NCBI RefSeq assembly: GCF_016908295.1
Contig: NZ_JAFBDO010000003.1
Location: 543,731 to 607,730 of the forward strand
Source of the DNA: Thalassobacillus pellis
GTDB lineage: Bacteria > Bacillota > Bacilli > Bacillales > Halobacillaceae
Direction: 5' to 3'
DNA: 64,000 bases
Positions within the stretch are counted from its first letter, which is position 1. Each line of letters opens with the position of its first letter. Shown one piece after another: positions 51,635 to 61,045 of this stretch. The notes under the pieces were generated by a model. It did no database searches and was not told where the DNA came from. It saw nothing but the letters and a program-made list of their open reading frames with translations. A program made the translations under genes and the position numbers.

Positions 51635-53572
51635 TTATAACCCCCTTGCTTTGCGCTCAATACGCTTGATTTCATCAACTTCTACATAATAACCTTCATC
51701 GTAATCGAAAGAACGGACAATCATCATGATCAGGCCGCCAGCAAGTCCAAGAATCGCAAGCGGAATCCATTCAAACACAAGGGCAAAGCTTGCGATAAAC
51801 AAGAAGCCCATCATAATAAATGGCTGTCCTGTGTAGCTTGGCATGTGAATCGGTTCCAGCCTTTCTTCATCGTAAGTGGTTTCGCCTTTTTCCTTCATAG
51901 CTAAAAATGCATCATATTTATCGACATAGGGTACGGTTGCAAAGTTGTAATATGGAACCGGGGTAGGAGTTGCCCATTCGAGCGTCCGCCCATCCCATGA
52001 GTCCCCTGTCTTTTCACGTTCACTATAACGGTAGCTGTAATAAATGTTGAATACAAAAATGGCAAAGCCGGCACCCATTCCAAATGCTCCAACCGTAGAA
52101 ATGATGTTAAGCGGCAGCCATTCTGCTATATTGGTGATGAAAATTCTTCGCGGCATTCCATCCAGCCCAAGGAAATATTGCGGGAAGAAGCAGACATGGA
52201 ATCCAATGACGAAGAACCAGAAGCTCCACTTGCCGAGCCGTTCGTTCAGCTTGTGACCGAACATTTTCGGATACCAGAATACAAGGCCCGCAAAGCAGGC
52301 GAATACTGTACCTGCAATCAAAACGTAGTGGAAGTGGGCAACCAAGAAGTACGAGTTATGGAACTGGTAATCGGCTGCGGCCATTCCAAGCATAACCCCG
52401 GTTACACCGCCAATGACGAAGCTCGGTATGAATGCCAGTGCCCACATCATTGCTACAGAAAATTTGATTTTTGCTTTATAAAGTGTGGCCAGCCAGTTGA
52501 ATATTTTCACACCGGTAGGTACAGCGATCAGCATGGTGGAAATAGAGAATACAGAGTTAACAAACGCCCCCGCTCCCATGGTAAAGAAGTGGTGGACCCA
52601 GACCAGGAAGCTGAGACCGGCTATCAAAATCATGGACCATACCATCGCGTTGTAACCGAAAAGACGTTTTTTCGCGAAAGTAGCGATAACCTCTGAAAAA
52701 ATACCGAATGCTGGGAGAATTACGATATATACTTCCGGATGGCCCCACATCCAGAACAGGTTGGCCCACATCATCGGCAGGCCTTCTCCCGTTAAGGTGA
52801 AGAATTGGGAACCAAAAATACGGTCAATGGTCATCAGCGCAAGTGCGACTGTCAAAATCGGAAAAGCGAATACGATGATGAAACATGTGACCAGCGTCGA
52901 CCAGGTAAATATCGGCATCTGGAACAATTTCATCCCTGGTGCTCTCATTTTCAATATGGTTACCATCAAGTTAATACCTGTGGCTAAAGTACCGATACCT
53001 GACAACTGAAGACCAAGCAGGTAAAAGTTCTGCCCTGGTCCAGGACTCATCGCTGCCCCGGCTAAAGGAGTGTAGCTTGTCCACCCCGCATCAGGGGAAC
53101 CCCCGATGACAAAGGAAATATTGAAGAGCATTGCACCGAACATGAACGACCAGAAGCTAAGTGCGTTCACATAAGGAAAGGCAAAGTCTCGTGCTCCAAT
53201 CTGTAATGGAACAATAATATTCATTAAACCGATCAAAAACGGCATAGCCATAAAAATGATCATGACAGTACCGTGTGTGGTGAATATTTCATCATAATGC
53301 TGCGCGTCAAGGAAGTTCATATCCGGGAACGCCAATTGCACCCGCATCATGAGGGCATCAACGCCGCCTCGGAACAACATGGCTAAGGCAGCAAGAATGT
53401 ACATAATACCTATTTTTTTATGGTCAACGGTGGTAAGCCACTCACGCCACAGCCATCCCCATTTTTTAAAGTAAGTCAACAGGAAAAGTGCGGCACTGGT
53501 TACAAGTGCTATGGAAACCATACCAGCATATATAAGTGGTTCCCCTGTTACAAAAAATTCATCTAATCGCAT
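51635..53572 (-). CDS. qoxB: aa3 quinol oxidase subunit I
   Basis: 645 residues, catalytic subunit with heme a, heme a3 and CuB. MFWMWGHPEVYIVILPAFG holds the CuB His and the cross-linked Tyr; VHHFFTMG and VAHFHYVLIAGTVFA carry further ligands; TTHGTVMIIFMAMPF is the heme a region. It reduces oxygen to water with electrons from menaquinol and pumps protons. GCAGGTGA precedes the ATG. Confidence 0.96.
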   Translation of the reverse strand: MRLDEFFVTGEPLIYAGMVSIALVTSAALFLLTYFKKWGWLWREWLTTVDHKKIGIMYILAALAMLFRGGVDALMMRVQLAFPDMNFLDAQHYDEIFTTHGTVMIIFMAMPFLIGLMNIIVPLQIGARDFAFPYVNALSFWSFMFGAMLFNISFVIGGSPDAGWTSYTPLAGAAMSPGPGQNFYLLGLQLSGIGTLATGINLMVTILKMRAPGMKLFQMPIFTWSTLVTCFIIVFAFPILTVALALMTIDRIFGSQFFTLTGEGLPMMWANLFWMWGHPEVYIVILPAFGIFSEVIATFAKKRLFGYNAMVWSMILIAGLSFLVWVHHFFTMGAGAFVNSVFSISTMLIAVPTGVKIFNWLATLYKAKIKFSVAMMWALAFIPSFVIGGVTGVMLGMAAADYQFHNSYFLVAHFHYVLIAGTVFACFAGLVFWYPKMFGHKLNERLGKWSFWFFVIGFHVCFFPQYFLGLDGMPRRIFITNIAEWLPLNIISTVGAFGMGAGFAIFVFNIYYSYRYSEREKTGDSWDGRTLEWATPTPVPYYNFATVPYVDKYDAFLAMKEKGETTYDEERLEPIHMPSYTGQPFIMMGFLFIASFALVFEWIPLAILGLAGGLIMMIVRSFDYDEGYYVEVDEIKRIERKARGL

Positions 53573-53598
53573 GTTTGTTCACCTGCTCTCTCAGAGCA

Positions 53599-54561
53599 CT
53601 ATTCGTGCCCTTCGTTTTTGTTCGAATGTCCGTCCGCTTTATCCTGCAGCATCTCATTATCTAAATGTAAATGCTCTTCGTAGGCCTCTTCATGTCGTTT
53701 GATGGCATAGTCACGTCCATCATTCGTACCGTGATGAACCCATTCCAGGTGTGTAGAGGAAAAAGCTGTCTTCCCGGTAAGACCAGGTTTCAGCAGTGCA
53801 TTGTATTTATCTTGCGTAAGCTCAGGCGCGGAAGCTTGTGTTTCTTTTACCCAGTCCTTAAATTCCTTCGGGCTTTCCGCATGAACCTTAAAGGTCTGGG
53901 CAGCGAATCCTTCTCCGTTGAAGTTAGAGTTACGACCGTCATACACACCCTGCTCATCTGCCTGCAGATATAAGATATTTTCCATGCCAGCCATGTTATA
54001 TTTCTGCCCGCCCAGCGCTGGAATCCATAATGCTGCCATTGAATCGGCAGAAGATAAACGGAATTCGATGGCACGGTCTGTTGGGATATGGAGATAGTTT
54101 ACTGTCTCAATGCCTTGTTCCGGATAGCTGAAGAACCACTTCCAGTCTGCAGATGTCGCATAAACAACCAGAGGTTCTTTCTCTTCCGATGACACCGGAG
54201 GTTTTTCAAGGTCAAACAGCGTTTCTACTGTAGGAACTGAAAGAGCAATAACAATAATCAATGGTATTACAGTCCAAATGACTTCAATTGTTGTATTGCC
54301 ATGTAGATTCGGGTCATAGTCCTTGTCATTGCGATTGGCGCGATCTCTGTATTTCACGACAACATACGTGAATACGGCAAACACGACTACAACAATGCCA
54401 AGCATGAACCAAAGTGAAAAAATGATAAGGTCTTTCTGACTTTCCGCAACCGGACCTTTGGGGTCAAGGACAGTTATTCCACTGCATCCGCTCAAAAATA
54501 AAACAAGGCTGAGTGGCAGCAAAGCCAGCCATCTATGAAAACGATGCTTGTTGGATTTCAT
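53599..54561 (-). CDS. qoxA: aa3 quinol oxidase subunit II
   Basis: About 320 residues. A lipoprotein signal ends in LFLSGCSG, two helices follow (IIFSLWFMLGIVVVVFAVF and TTIEVIWTVIPLIIVIALSV), then the cupredoxin domain (SADWKWFFSYPEQGI, AALWIPALGGQKYNMAGM). The Cys and His ligands of the CuA centre are missing, as expected for a quinol oxidase. ATG 54561 is 10 bases after AGGAG; a GTG three codons earlier is too close to it. Confidence 0.95.
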   Translation of the reverse strand: MKSNKHRFHRWLALLPLSLVLFLSGCSGITVLDPKGPVAESQKDLIIFSLWFMLGIVVVVFAVFTYVVVKYRDRANRNDKDYDPNLHGNTTIEVIWTVIPLIIVIALSVPTVETLFDLEKPPVSSEEKEPLVVYATSADWKWFFSYPEQGIETVNYLHIPTDRAIEFRLSSADSMAALWIPALGGQKYNMAGMENILYLQADEQGVYDGRNSNFNGEGFAAQTFKVHAESPKEFKDWVKETQASAPELTQDKYNALLKPGLTGKTAFSSTHLEWVHHGTNDGRDYAIKRHEEAYEEHLHLDNEMLQDKADGHSNKNEGHE

Positions 54562-54773
54562 GGGGTTCACACTCCTATCAAATCAATGTAAGTACTGTAC
54601 GTATAGTGCAATTAATGCTTACGGTGTGGATGATTATAGCAAAAATACTCGAATTCTGGGGGCGATTCACTAATTTGTCAAAGATCATTCACTTCTTTTT
54701 TAAATTTCCGCCACATTTCGTTCACATTTATAGCTAAGATTGGCAATAGAGGCAGAGAGAGGGAGCAGAAATG

Positions 54774-54804
54774 AAAAAAAGACAAGCCTGGATCGGCTCA
54801 TCTT
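54774..54804 (-). terminator. Terminator of ygaE
   Basis: On the minus strand AAGATGAGCC pairs with GGCTTGTCTT (two wobble pairs) around six bases and is followed by seven T. Confidence 0.75.
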
Positions 54805-54835
54805 TAAAGGGAAGAATTCAATTTTTATGGGAATT

Positions 54836-55906
54836 TCATTTATGCTCGAACATATTTCTGTGGCTGTCATAATGGAAACGCTGGTAGCTTTGCAGCAGGC
54901 TTTTAAGATGTTCAAGGTGGTAATGATATTCCATCAGCTGGGATGCAAGCGGCAGTAATACAAGGTTGTCCGGATTGCGATTCCCTTCGTACATTGTGAT
55001 GAGATTTTCCACGAGCATTGGTATATCCGGTTCAGATATTTCCCTGAGGGATTCTTTATGTGTCTTTTTAATTCTGCCCATAAGACTTAGCAGCAGTTTT
55101 TCATGGGCATGGATGACTTTGTCCAGCTCTTGAACCAGATTATCCTGAAATGCAGAGGGAATATGCTCAATTTTGTCTTCAAGCCGATTGAAAGCCTTCA
55201 GGACATCCAGTGATTTCTTAGTAGTTGCAATCAGTTGCCGGAACATGACCAGTTTCCTCGCTTTTGCAAAGCGTTCTTTCTTTCTGTAGACCCGCTCTTC
55301 CAGATAGAGTAGATAAGTCTGGTCGATTTTGCGAATTTCATTTTGCAGCCGGTTCAGTTCTGTCTTAAGGGCGGGTTCGTCTGAAATGTGCCGTATTGTG
55401 ATTCGCAGCCATTGCAGGATATCACTGGTACTCCGGTCAATCTGCTTGAATAAGTTTGTTTCATATTTAGGAGGTACAAAAACCATATTAACCACGAATG
55501 CTGATAGGATACCTACCATCAGGGAAGCAAATCGAGCAGCAGCATAGGGGAGAAAATCCTTTTCTGTGGGATCCATTAACACAATGACGGCTACGACAGC
55601 AAAAACAATCGTATTCTCGTTCATTCTCAATTTAGTCATTAAAGCAATGACAAGGATAATAGAGAATCCGATGACAAAAGGACCATTTCCCAATGTATAG
55701 ACAATAGTAACTGCTAAGAGTGCGCCGATAAAATTCGCCTGGAATTGCTCCAATACTGTCTGATAGGACTTGTAAATAGACGGCTGAATGGAGAAAGCAG
55801 CCGCAATTGCTGCGATGACAGGGGTTATCATTCCAGTCATTGTCGCTATGTAAATAGCAACAGCTACAGCAAGTCCGGTTTTCATCATTCGTGCACCAAG
55901 TTTCAT
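54836..55906 (-). CDS. ygaE: Aromatic acid exporter family protein YgaE
   Basis: 356 residues of the ArAE/FUSC type. Four to five N-terminal helices (RMMKTGLAVAVAIYIATM, PVIAAIAAAFSIQPSIYKSYQ) are followed by a helical, charged cytoplasmic half beginning NLFKQIDRSTSDILQWLR. Substrate unknown. Gene order (ygaD, then ygaE, then gsaB) matches B. subtilis except for the inserted phosphoesterase and qox genes. Confidence 0.88.
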   Translation of the reverse strand: MKLGARMMKTGLAVAVAIYIATMTGMITPVIAAIAAAFSIQPSIYKSYQTVLEQFQANFIGALLAVTIVYTLGNGPFVIGFSIILVIALMTKLRMNENTIVFAVVAVIVLMDPTEKDFLPYAAARFASLMVGILSAFVVNMVFVPPKYETNLFKQIDRSTSDILQWLRITIRHISDEPALKTELNRLQNEIRKIDQTYLLYLEERVYRKKERFAKARKLVMFRQLIATTKKSLDVLKAFNRLEDKIEHIPSAFQDNLVQELDKVIHAHEKLLLSLMGRIKKTHKESLREISEPDIPMLVENLITMYEGNRNPDNLVLLPLASQLMEYHYHLEHLKSLLQSYQRFHYDSHRNMFEHK

Positions 55907-56035
55907 TCACAATCCCCCCTCTGTCAGAGGTATCATTTTACCATAATTTTCTGCTAAGCCATAGAAAAAGCCGGTCATTTCATTCGGGGTTATTGAAAAA
56001 ATCCATAAAGCAGCTGTTAAAGCTGGTTGTTTCTC

Positions 56036-56165
56036 ACGACCCGCTTGCCGGCGGATGCTTGCCGCAGGCTCGGCCTTAGCTTACTTGATCAAGAAGACCA
56101 CTTGAACAAGTGGATCTTCGGCTCGTGCTGTTCCCTCAGGCGTAGCCGCCGATTGCTCATCAAGG
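56036..56165 (-). repeat. Partial dispersed repeat in reverse orientation (copy D)
   Basis: On the minus strand GGGAACAGCACGAGCCGAAG, then ATCCACTTGTTCAAGTGG and TCTTCTTGATCAAG match the inner blocks of copies B and C. The GAGGCTGG ends are missing. Confidence 0.65.
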
Positions 56166-56223
56166 AATCAAATAGGATATAAACATAAATCTTATAACTT
56201 CAACAACTATTAATATTAAACAG

Positions 56224-56268
56224 AAAACGGTCTGTGTGGACGAAAAACTCCTTACAGACCGTTTTTTT
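56224..56268. terminator. Terminator downstream of gsaB
   Basis: AAAACGGTCTGT and ACAGACCGTTTT form the stem, with T-rich flanks on both sides. Nearly the same core as the terminator at 28356. Confidence 0.8.
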
Positions 56269-56335
56269 GGATTATACCTTTTTAAATCTTCTGTTTTTAA
56301 GTGGTCTCTTTCATTACGCGCGTTACATGCTGTGT

Positions 56336-57628
56336 TTATTCCTTCATTAGTTTAAATGCGTGGTTGACTGCTGAAATGGTGGTATCGATATCTTCTTCTG
56401 TATGAGCTGTAGTCAGAAACCATGCTTCATATTTGGAAGGTGCAAGGTTGATGCCTTGTGCAAGCATCAACTTGAAAAAGCGGGCAAACAGCTCTCCATC
56501 CGTGCTTTCCGCCTGCTCATAATTTTCGATTTTTTCCTTAGTGAAATATAAAGTAAGTGCTCCTTTGAGGCGATTCACCGAAACGGGTATACCGTGCTCC
56601 TCCGCACTTTCTATTATTCCTTTTTCAAGCTTTGCCCCGAGCCTGTCCAATTCCTCATAGACACCATCCTGGCTTAATACTTCCAGACAGGCAATGCCTG
56701 CTGCCATAGAGGCAGGATTTCCGGACATGGTGCCTGCCTGGTATGCTGGGCCTAATGGGGCAACCTGCTCCATGATGTCTGCCCTTCCGCCATATGCTCC
56801 AATTGGAAGGCCGCCCCCAATGATTTTTCCCATCGCAGTCATATCAGGTTCAATGTCCAGGAGCTGCTGTGCACTGCCATAGGTGAAGCGGAAGGCCGTA
56901 ATTACTTCATCATAAATGACCAATGCTCCGCTATTATGGGCGAGATCATTCACTTGCTGTAAAAAGCCGGGCTTCGGTTCTACGATTCCAAAGTTACCAA
57001 CGATCGGCTCGACAAGTACACCTGCAATTTCATCTCCCCAGCGGTCCATCGCTTCCTTGAATGGTTCGATATCATTGAAAGGAACGGTTATAACGTCCTT
57101 AGCGATGGACGCCGGTACACCTGCAGAATCTGGTGTGCCGAGCGTTGATGGGCCTGACCCTGCTGCGACCAGTACAAGATCGGAATGGCCGTGATAGCAG
57201 CCCGCAAATTTAATGATTTTATTCCTTCCTGTGTAAGCCCTCGCAACTCTGATTGTAGTCATTACGGCTTCAGTCCCGGAATTTACAAACCTGACTTTAT
57301 CCATGGAAGGAATGGCATCTTTCAGCATTTTGGCAAATTTATTTTCAAGTGGGGTTGGTGTGCCGTAGAGGACACCATGGTGAGCCGCATGAGTGATCGC
57401 TTCAGAAATATGAGGGTGGGCATGTCCAGTAATAATTGGCCCATAAGCCCCTAGGTAATCAATGTATTGGTTACCATCCACGTCCCAGAAATATGCCCCT
57501 TTACCATGTTCCATATAAACGGATGCCCCTCCGCCCACAGCTTTATAGGAACGAGATGGGGAATTCACTCCGCCAACGATATGCTTTTGTGCTTCTTCAT
57601 GTAATTGTTCTGATTTGGTAAAGTTCAT
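56336..57628 (-). CDS. gsaB: Glutamate-1-semialdehyde 2,1-aminomutase, second type
   Basis: 430 residues. PLP/PMP enzyme that turns glutamate 1-semialdehyde into 5-aminolevulinate for heme. [16 protein letters not shown] opens the protein, [16 protein letters not shown] follows, and the PLP lysine is in [16 protein letters not shown] near residue 267. Named GsaB rather than HemL because of its place beside ygaE, as in B. subtilis; HemL should lie elsewhere in a hem operon. AGGAGG precedes the ATG. Confidence 0.92.
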   Translation of the reverse strand: MNFTKSEQLHEEAQKHIVGGVNSPSRSYKAVGGGASVYMEHGKGAYFWDVDGNQYIDYLGAYGPIITGHAHPHISEAITHAAHHGVLYGTPTPLENKFAKMLKDAIPSMDKVRFVNSGTEAVMTTIRVARAYTGRNKIIKFAGCYHGHSDLVLVAAGSGPSTLGTPDSAGVPASIAKDVITVPFNDIEPFKEAMDRWGDEIAGVLVEPIVGNFGIVEPKPGFLQQVNDLAHNSGALVIYDEVITAFRFTYGSAQQLLDIEPDMTAMGKIIGGGLPIGAYGGRADIMEQVAPLGPAYQAGTMSGNPASMAAGIACLEVLSQDGVYEELDRLGAKLEKGIIESAEEHGIPVSVNRLKGALTLYFTKEKIENYEQAESTDGELFARFFKLMLAQGINLAPSKYEAWFLTTAHTEEDIDTTISAVNHAFKLMKE

Positions 57629-57729
57629 GTATAAACCTCCTAAGCTAGCATTCTTTTCCTATTGTAGCATGAGGGAGCAACTCTTTTCCTAGGTGAGCTA
57701 AACTATAGATCCAGTCTGTAAATATAATA

Positions 57730-57766
57730 AAAACTTCCCGCCTTAAGTTGTAGCGGGAAGTTTTTT
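57730..57766 (-). terminator. Terminator of the yjcZ-like gene
   Basis: AAAACTTCCCGC pairs with GCGGGAAGTTTT; T runs on both strands. Confidence 0.85.
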
Positions 57767-57784
57767 GAGGTGGTTTGTCAAATA

Positions 57785-57883
57785 TTAGTAGACATATGCT
57801 GCACCGACAATGATCAAAAGGATGAACAACACAACAATCAACGCGAAGTTTTTGCCGTAACCGTATCCGCCGCCGTAACCCAT
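57785..57883 (-). CDS. YjcZ family sporulation-associated small membrane protein
   Basis: 32 residues: a Gly/Tyr-rich head [13 protein letters not shown] followed by one hydrophobic helix [19 protein letters not shown]. This is the YjcZ/SscA architecture of spore coat-assembly miniproteins. GGGGGTGG lies 6 bases before the ATG and a terminator follows the stop. Confidence 0.87.
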   Translation of the reverse strand: MGYGGGYGYGKNFALIVVLFILLIIVGAAYVY

Positions 57884-57992
57884 TCATTCCACCCCCCTGT
57901 TAACCGTTTGTAATATCATATGTGGGGGCTGCTGTTTTGGAATGTGCATTCGTCACATTTGGGGGAAGGGTTGGATATCGGGCATAGATGTT

Positions 57993-58688
57993 TTAGTCGG
58001 TTCTCACCGGGATAAATTGATAACCTTCCCCTCGAACGGTAAGGATAGCTTTATGAATGCCGAGTTTGGACAGCTTCTTTCTTACACGAGTGACATTGAC
58101 GGATAACGTATTTGCGTCTACTTCATTTTGGCTTTCCCAAAGAAGCTCGATCAGATCCTTTCTGGAAAGCACCAGGTTAGGCCGGCGCAGAAATTCTTTC
58201 ATTAATATAAATTCTTTTTTCGTCAACGTCTGGGACTTTCCATCATATTTTAAAACCATCGTATTTAAATCAAGTTCTATCCCTTCGCATATTAATGTAT
58301 TACTGGGCTTCTCTTCTTTATTTTCCCCATAAACCCTGTTTAGGTTATTAGTTAGTTTCGATAGAACAACATTAAGCTTCAGTGGTTTCATCAAATAGTC
58401 ATCGCCGCCATTTTCAATAGCCGTTACCTGATCAATTACCGTATATTTATCTGAAAGAAAAATAATCGGGCATATTGACAACGTTCTGATTTGTCTTGCC
58501 CAATAATATCCATTTGATTTTGGAAGGCTCACACTAATCAGCACAAGGTGGGGAGCAAAATTCAAAAATTCCTGCCTGATGTTATCAAAATCTTTTGTCA
58601 GGTACGTATCAAACCCATGACTCTGGAGGAAATCTGACAGCAAGAAGGCTGTCTTACGATCATCCTCGATAATGTATATCCTTTTCAT
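57993..58688 (-). CDS. OmpR-type response regulator lacking the phospho-acceptor Asp
   Basis: 231 residues: receiver (about 1-115) and winged-helix DNA-binding domain (about 130-231, with LTKKEFILMKEFLRRPN and VNVTRVRKKLSKLGI), BceR/GraR-like. The acidic pair is kept (IIEDD) and the Lys in DDYLMKPLK is kept, but the usual L-D-x-x-L-P is LVLISVSLP, with Ser where Asp should be. No histidine kinase gene is adjacent. ATG 58688 follows AAGGTGACC. It probably acts without phosphorylation. Confidence 0.85.
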   Translation of the reverse strand: MKRIYIIEDDRKTAFLLSDFLQSHGFDTYLTKDFDNIRQEFLNFAPHLVLISVSLPKSNGYYWARQIRTLSICPIIFLSDKYTVIDQVTAIENGGDDYLMKPLKLNVVLSKLTNNLNRVYGENKEEKPSNTLICEGIELDLNTMVLKYDGKSQTLTKKEFILMKEFLRRPNLVLSRKDLIELLWESQNEVDANTLSVNVTRVRKKLSKLGIHKAILTVRGEGYQFIPVRTD

Positions 58689-58903
58689 GAAGGTCACCTT
58701 ATTTCATGTATTATATGTATATATTATCCACTACTAAAGTTACATACATCTCCTAACATGCTTAGTAACAGGAATAATCCTTTTTATTATCGGTTATTCG
58801 CCCGTAATTATAAGAGAACTTTTAAAAGTAAATGGTTAGGGGTGTTATCCAAAAGTCTTCACACATATACATGTACTAGTCTGTACGTGTTGGAGAGGAT
58901 ATT

Positions 58904-59314
58904 ATGGTAGAAACAATCATATTGTTATTGATCCTCTTTATTATTGGAGTCAGTTTAATTTCTTTCTTTCGCCAGATTGTATCGGAAGAGCATCATTTTT
59001 CTTTGGCGGTATTTTTCGGATTACTCATATTATATACAATTATATTGTGCGGATTTGGACTGATCTATTTAATTTTATCTTTAAATGGTGTCATGCTGCT
59101 TGAAGGGGAAGCTTTACAGGAAGCCTACTTACTCGAAAGAATCGGACAAGCGATCTATTTCAGTGGAGTTACCTTGCTTACCGTTGGGTATGGGGATATT
59201 ATTCCTGTAGGCTGGGGAAGGCCGCTTGCGCTTTTAGAGTCATTGATCGGATATATCATTCCGGCGGCACTTTTTGTAAAGGTCTTCATTGAAGCAAAGC
59301 AGTACTCGGAGTGA
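58904..59314 (+). CDS. Two-pore-helix potassium channel protein
   Basis: 136 residues. Helices near 1-20, 33-60 and 100-125, with the pore loop and K+ selectivity filter LLTVGYGDIIP near residue 92. No RCK/TrkA-N domain is attached, so gating is unknown. TTGGAGAGG precedes the ATG. Divergent from the orphan response regulator, which might control it. Confidence 0.88.
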   Translation: MVETIILLLILFIIGVSLISFFRQIVSEEHHFSLAVFFGLLILYTIILCGFGLIYLILSLNGVMLLEGEALQEAYLLERIGQAIYFSGVTLLTVGYGDIIPVGWGRPLALLESLIGYIIPAALFVKVFIEAKQYSE

Positions 59315-59377
59315 TCGTGGAAATCCTGTAGTGTTTCCTGTAATCTAGTTATAGAACATTTTACAGGAGGGATTCAT

Positions 59378-59848
59378 TTGAGTATCGAAGTTGGCAAACA
59401 AGCACCAGATTTTGAATTGAAGGCAAGCAACGGGGAAGAGGTGAAACTCTCTGACTATCGTGGGAAAAACGTCGTACTGTATTTTTATCCGAAGGACATG
59501 ACTCCTGGCTGTACGACAGAAGCTTGCGATTTTCGTGACCAGCATGCGAATTTCTCTGATCTTGATGCAGTGATTTTGGGGGTCAGTCCAGACCCTGTCG
59601 AACGTCATGAAAAATTTATTGCTAAACATGAGCTGCCGTTTTTGCTTCTTGCCGATGAAGACCATAAGGTTGCCGAGGAGTATGGCGTGTGGAAACTGAA
59701 AAAGAATTTCGGGAAAGAATATTATGGTATTGAACGTTCGACCTTCATTATCGACAAGGAAGGGAATCTAGCGAAGGAATACCGGAAAGTTCGCGTTAAA
59801 GGTCATGTAGAGGCTGCTCTGGAATATATTCGCGAAGAATTGTCCTGA
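59378..59848 (+). CDS. bcp: Thioredoxin-dependent thiol peroxidase Bcp
   Basis: 156 residues. Peroxiredoxin with peroxidatic Cys and second Cys five residues later in MTPGCTTEACDFRD. Reduces hydroperoxides using thioredoxin. TTG start behind AGGAGGG. Corresponds to ygaF of B. subtilis, close to perR. Confidence 0.94.
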   Translation: MSIEVGKQAPDFELKASNGEEVKLSDYRGKNVVLYFYPKDMTPGCTTEACDFRDQHANFSDLDAVILGVSPDPVERHEKFIAKHELPFLLLADEDHKVAEEYGVWKLKKNFGKEYYGIERSTFIIDKEGNLAKEYRKVRVKGHVEAALEYIREELS

Positions 59849-59945
59849 TTAAAGGAAAAATTTGTTTTATATGGGTGAAACGGCTATACAAACGACCCTA
59901 TTCGGAATAAAGTAAAGTATCAACCGAAAACCTCCCCTTTACATG

Positions 59946-59975
59946 AGACACCACTCGAAGTGGTGTCTTTTTTTT
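59946..59975 (+). terminator. Terminator after bcp
   Basis: GACACCACT, CGAA loop, AGTGGTGTC and ten T: a very strong terminator. Confidence 0.93.
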
Positions 59976-59980
59976 TTACA

Positions 59981-60017
59981 CACCCCGGGACATCCAGATA
60001 ATGGATGTCCCGGGGTG
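59981..60017. repeat. GC-rich perfect 16-bp inverted repeat
   Basis: CACCCCGGGACATCCA and its exact complement flank GATAA. It starts only five bases after the previous terminator and has no T run, so its role is unclear. Confidence 0.75.
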
Positions 60018-60068
60018 CATCTGATTGTAGTATTTGGCTTTAATAGGCTAAAATGGAGGAAAGATGTT

Positions 60069-61043
60069 ATGAAGGGGGCAGAGAAAGGCATGTTAGTATT
60101 ATCAGCTATTAAAAATATGAAAGAAGATATTCGAGCCAGGCTGGAAGCGGATTACCCGGAAATTGATTTCATTTTCAGCTATGGAATCGAGGAAGCGAAA
60201 GAGCACCTTCCAGAGGCAGAGGTTTTTATTACATATGGGGAAGATCTCAATGATGAACTGATAAAACAGGCGAAGAACCTGAAATGGATTATGGTGATAT
60301 CAGCAGGGCTGGATCAAATGCCGTTCAGGCAAATTGAAGAGCAGGGGATTTTAGTTACGAATGCACGCGGTATCCACGCTGTTCCGATGGCGGAATATGC
60401 GTTTTCCATGCTGCTTCAGGTTTACAGGCAAGCTAAGAAACTATTTGAGTTTGAAAAAGAGCATAGCTGGCAGCGGAAACTGCCGATGGAAGAGATCTCC
60501 GGGAAAACGATGGCAATCGTGGGGACAGGAGCCATCGGACAGGAAGTGGCACGGATTGCCAAAGCGTTTCACATGGAAACGCTGGGGGTATCGAAAACTG
60601 GAAACGACAAGCCTTATTTTGATAAAACATATGAAAATGCTGCCCTCACAAATGTGATCAGTAACGCTGATTTTGTAGTATCTGTCCTTCCAAGTACTTC
60701 GGAAACAAGAGAACTGTTCCAGGACGAGCATTTTAAAGCTATGCCAACTCATGCCGTCTTTTTGAACATGGGCAGAGGGGACCTAGTTAAATCAGAAACA
60801 ATATTGAATGCAGTAAGAGCCGGAGAAATCGCCCATGTTGTTCTGGATGTATTTGAAGAAGAACCATTGCCAAGAGATCACCCTTTCTGGGATGAAGAAA
60901 ACGTGACGATCACCCCTCATTTGTCAGGTTCCTCCTCTCAGTACCAGTATCGGGCATTTGAAATATTTTTTGATAATCTGGAAAAATATCTTCAGGGAGA
61001 AAAGGATTACATCAATAAAATCGATCCAAAACGGGGGTATTAA
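60069..61043 (+). CDS. D-2-hydroxyacid dehydrogenase family protein
   Basis: 324 residues. The NAD-binding domain is inserted in the middle: MAIVGTGAIGQEVARIAKAF. NARGIHAVPMAEYAFSMLL begins it and catalytic Arg, Glu and His are in MGRGDLV, the DVFEEEPLP segment and ITPHLSG. Substrate unknown; related to phosphoglycerate and glyoxylate dehydrogenases. ATG 60069 follows TGGAGG at 9 bases; a second ATG 24 bases later is also possible. Confidence 0.88.
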   Translation: MKGAEKGMLVLSAIKNMKEDIRARLEADYPEIDFIFSYGIEEAKEHLPEAEVFITYGEDLNDELIKQAKNLKWIMVISAGLDQMPFRQIEEQGILVTNARGIHAVPMAEYAFSMLLQVYRQAKKLFEFEKEHSWQRKLPMEEISGKTMAIVGTGAIGQEVARIAKAFHMETLGVSKTGNDKPYFDKTYENAALTNVISNADFVVSVLPSTSETRELFQDEHFKAMPTHAVFLNMGRGDLVKSETILNAVRAGEIAHVVLDVFEEEPLPRDHPFWDEENVTITPHLSGSSSQYQYRAFEIFFDNLEKYLQGEKDYINKIDPKRGY

Positions 61044-61045
61044 CT

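Noticed and set aside
52178..52696. A 172-residue plus-strand ORF within qoxB
   Set aside because: Antisense shadow of the conserved catalytic subunit; Cys- and His-rich composition is an artefact of the opposite frame.
54771..54872. A 33-residue plus-strand ORF with a possible ribosome site between qoxA and ygaE
   Set aside because: It lies over the ygaE terminator hairpin and runs antisense into ygaE; the match is likely chance.
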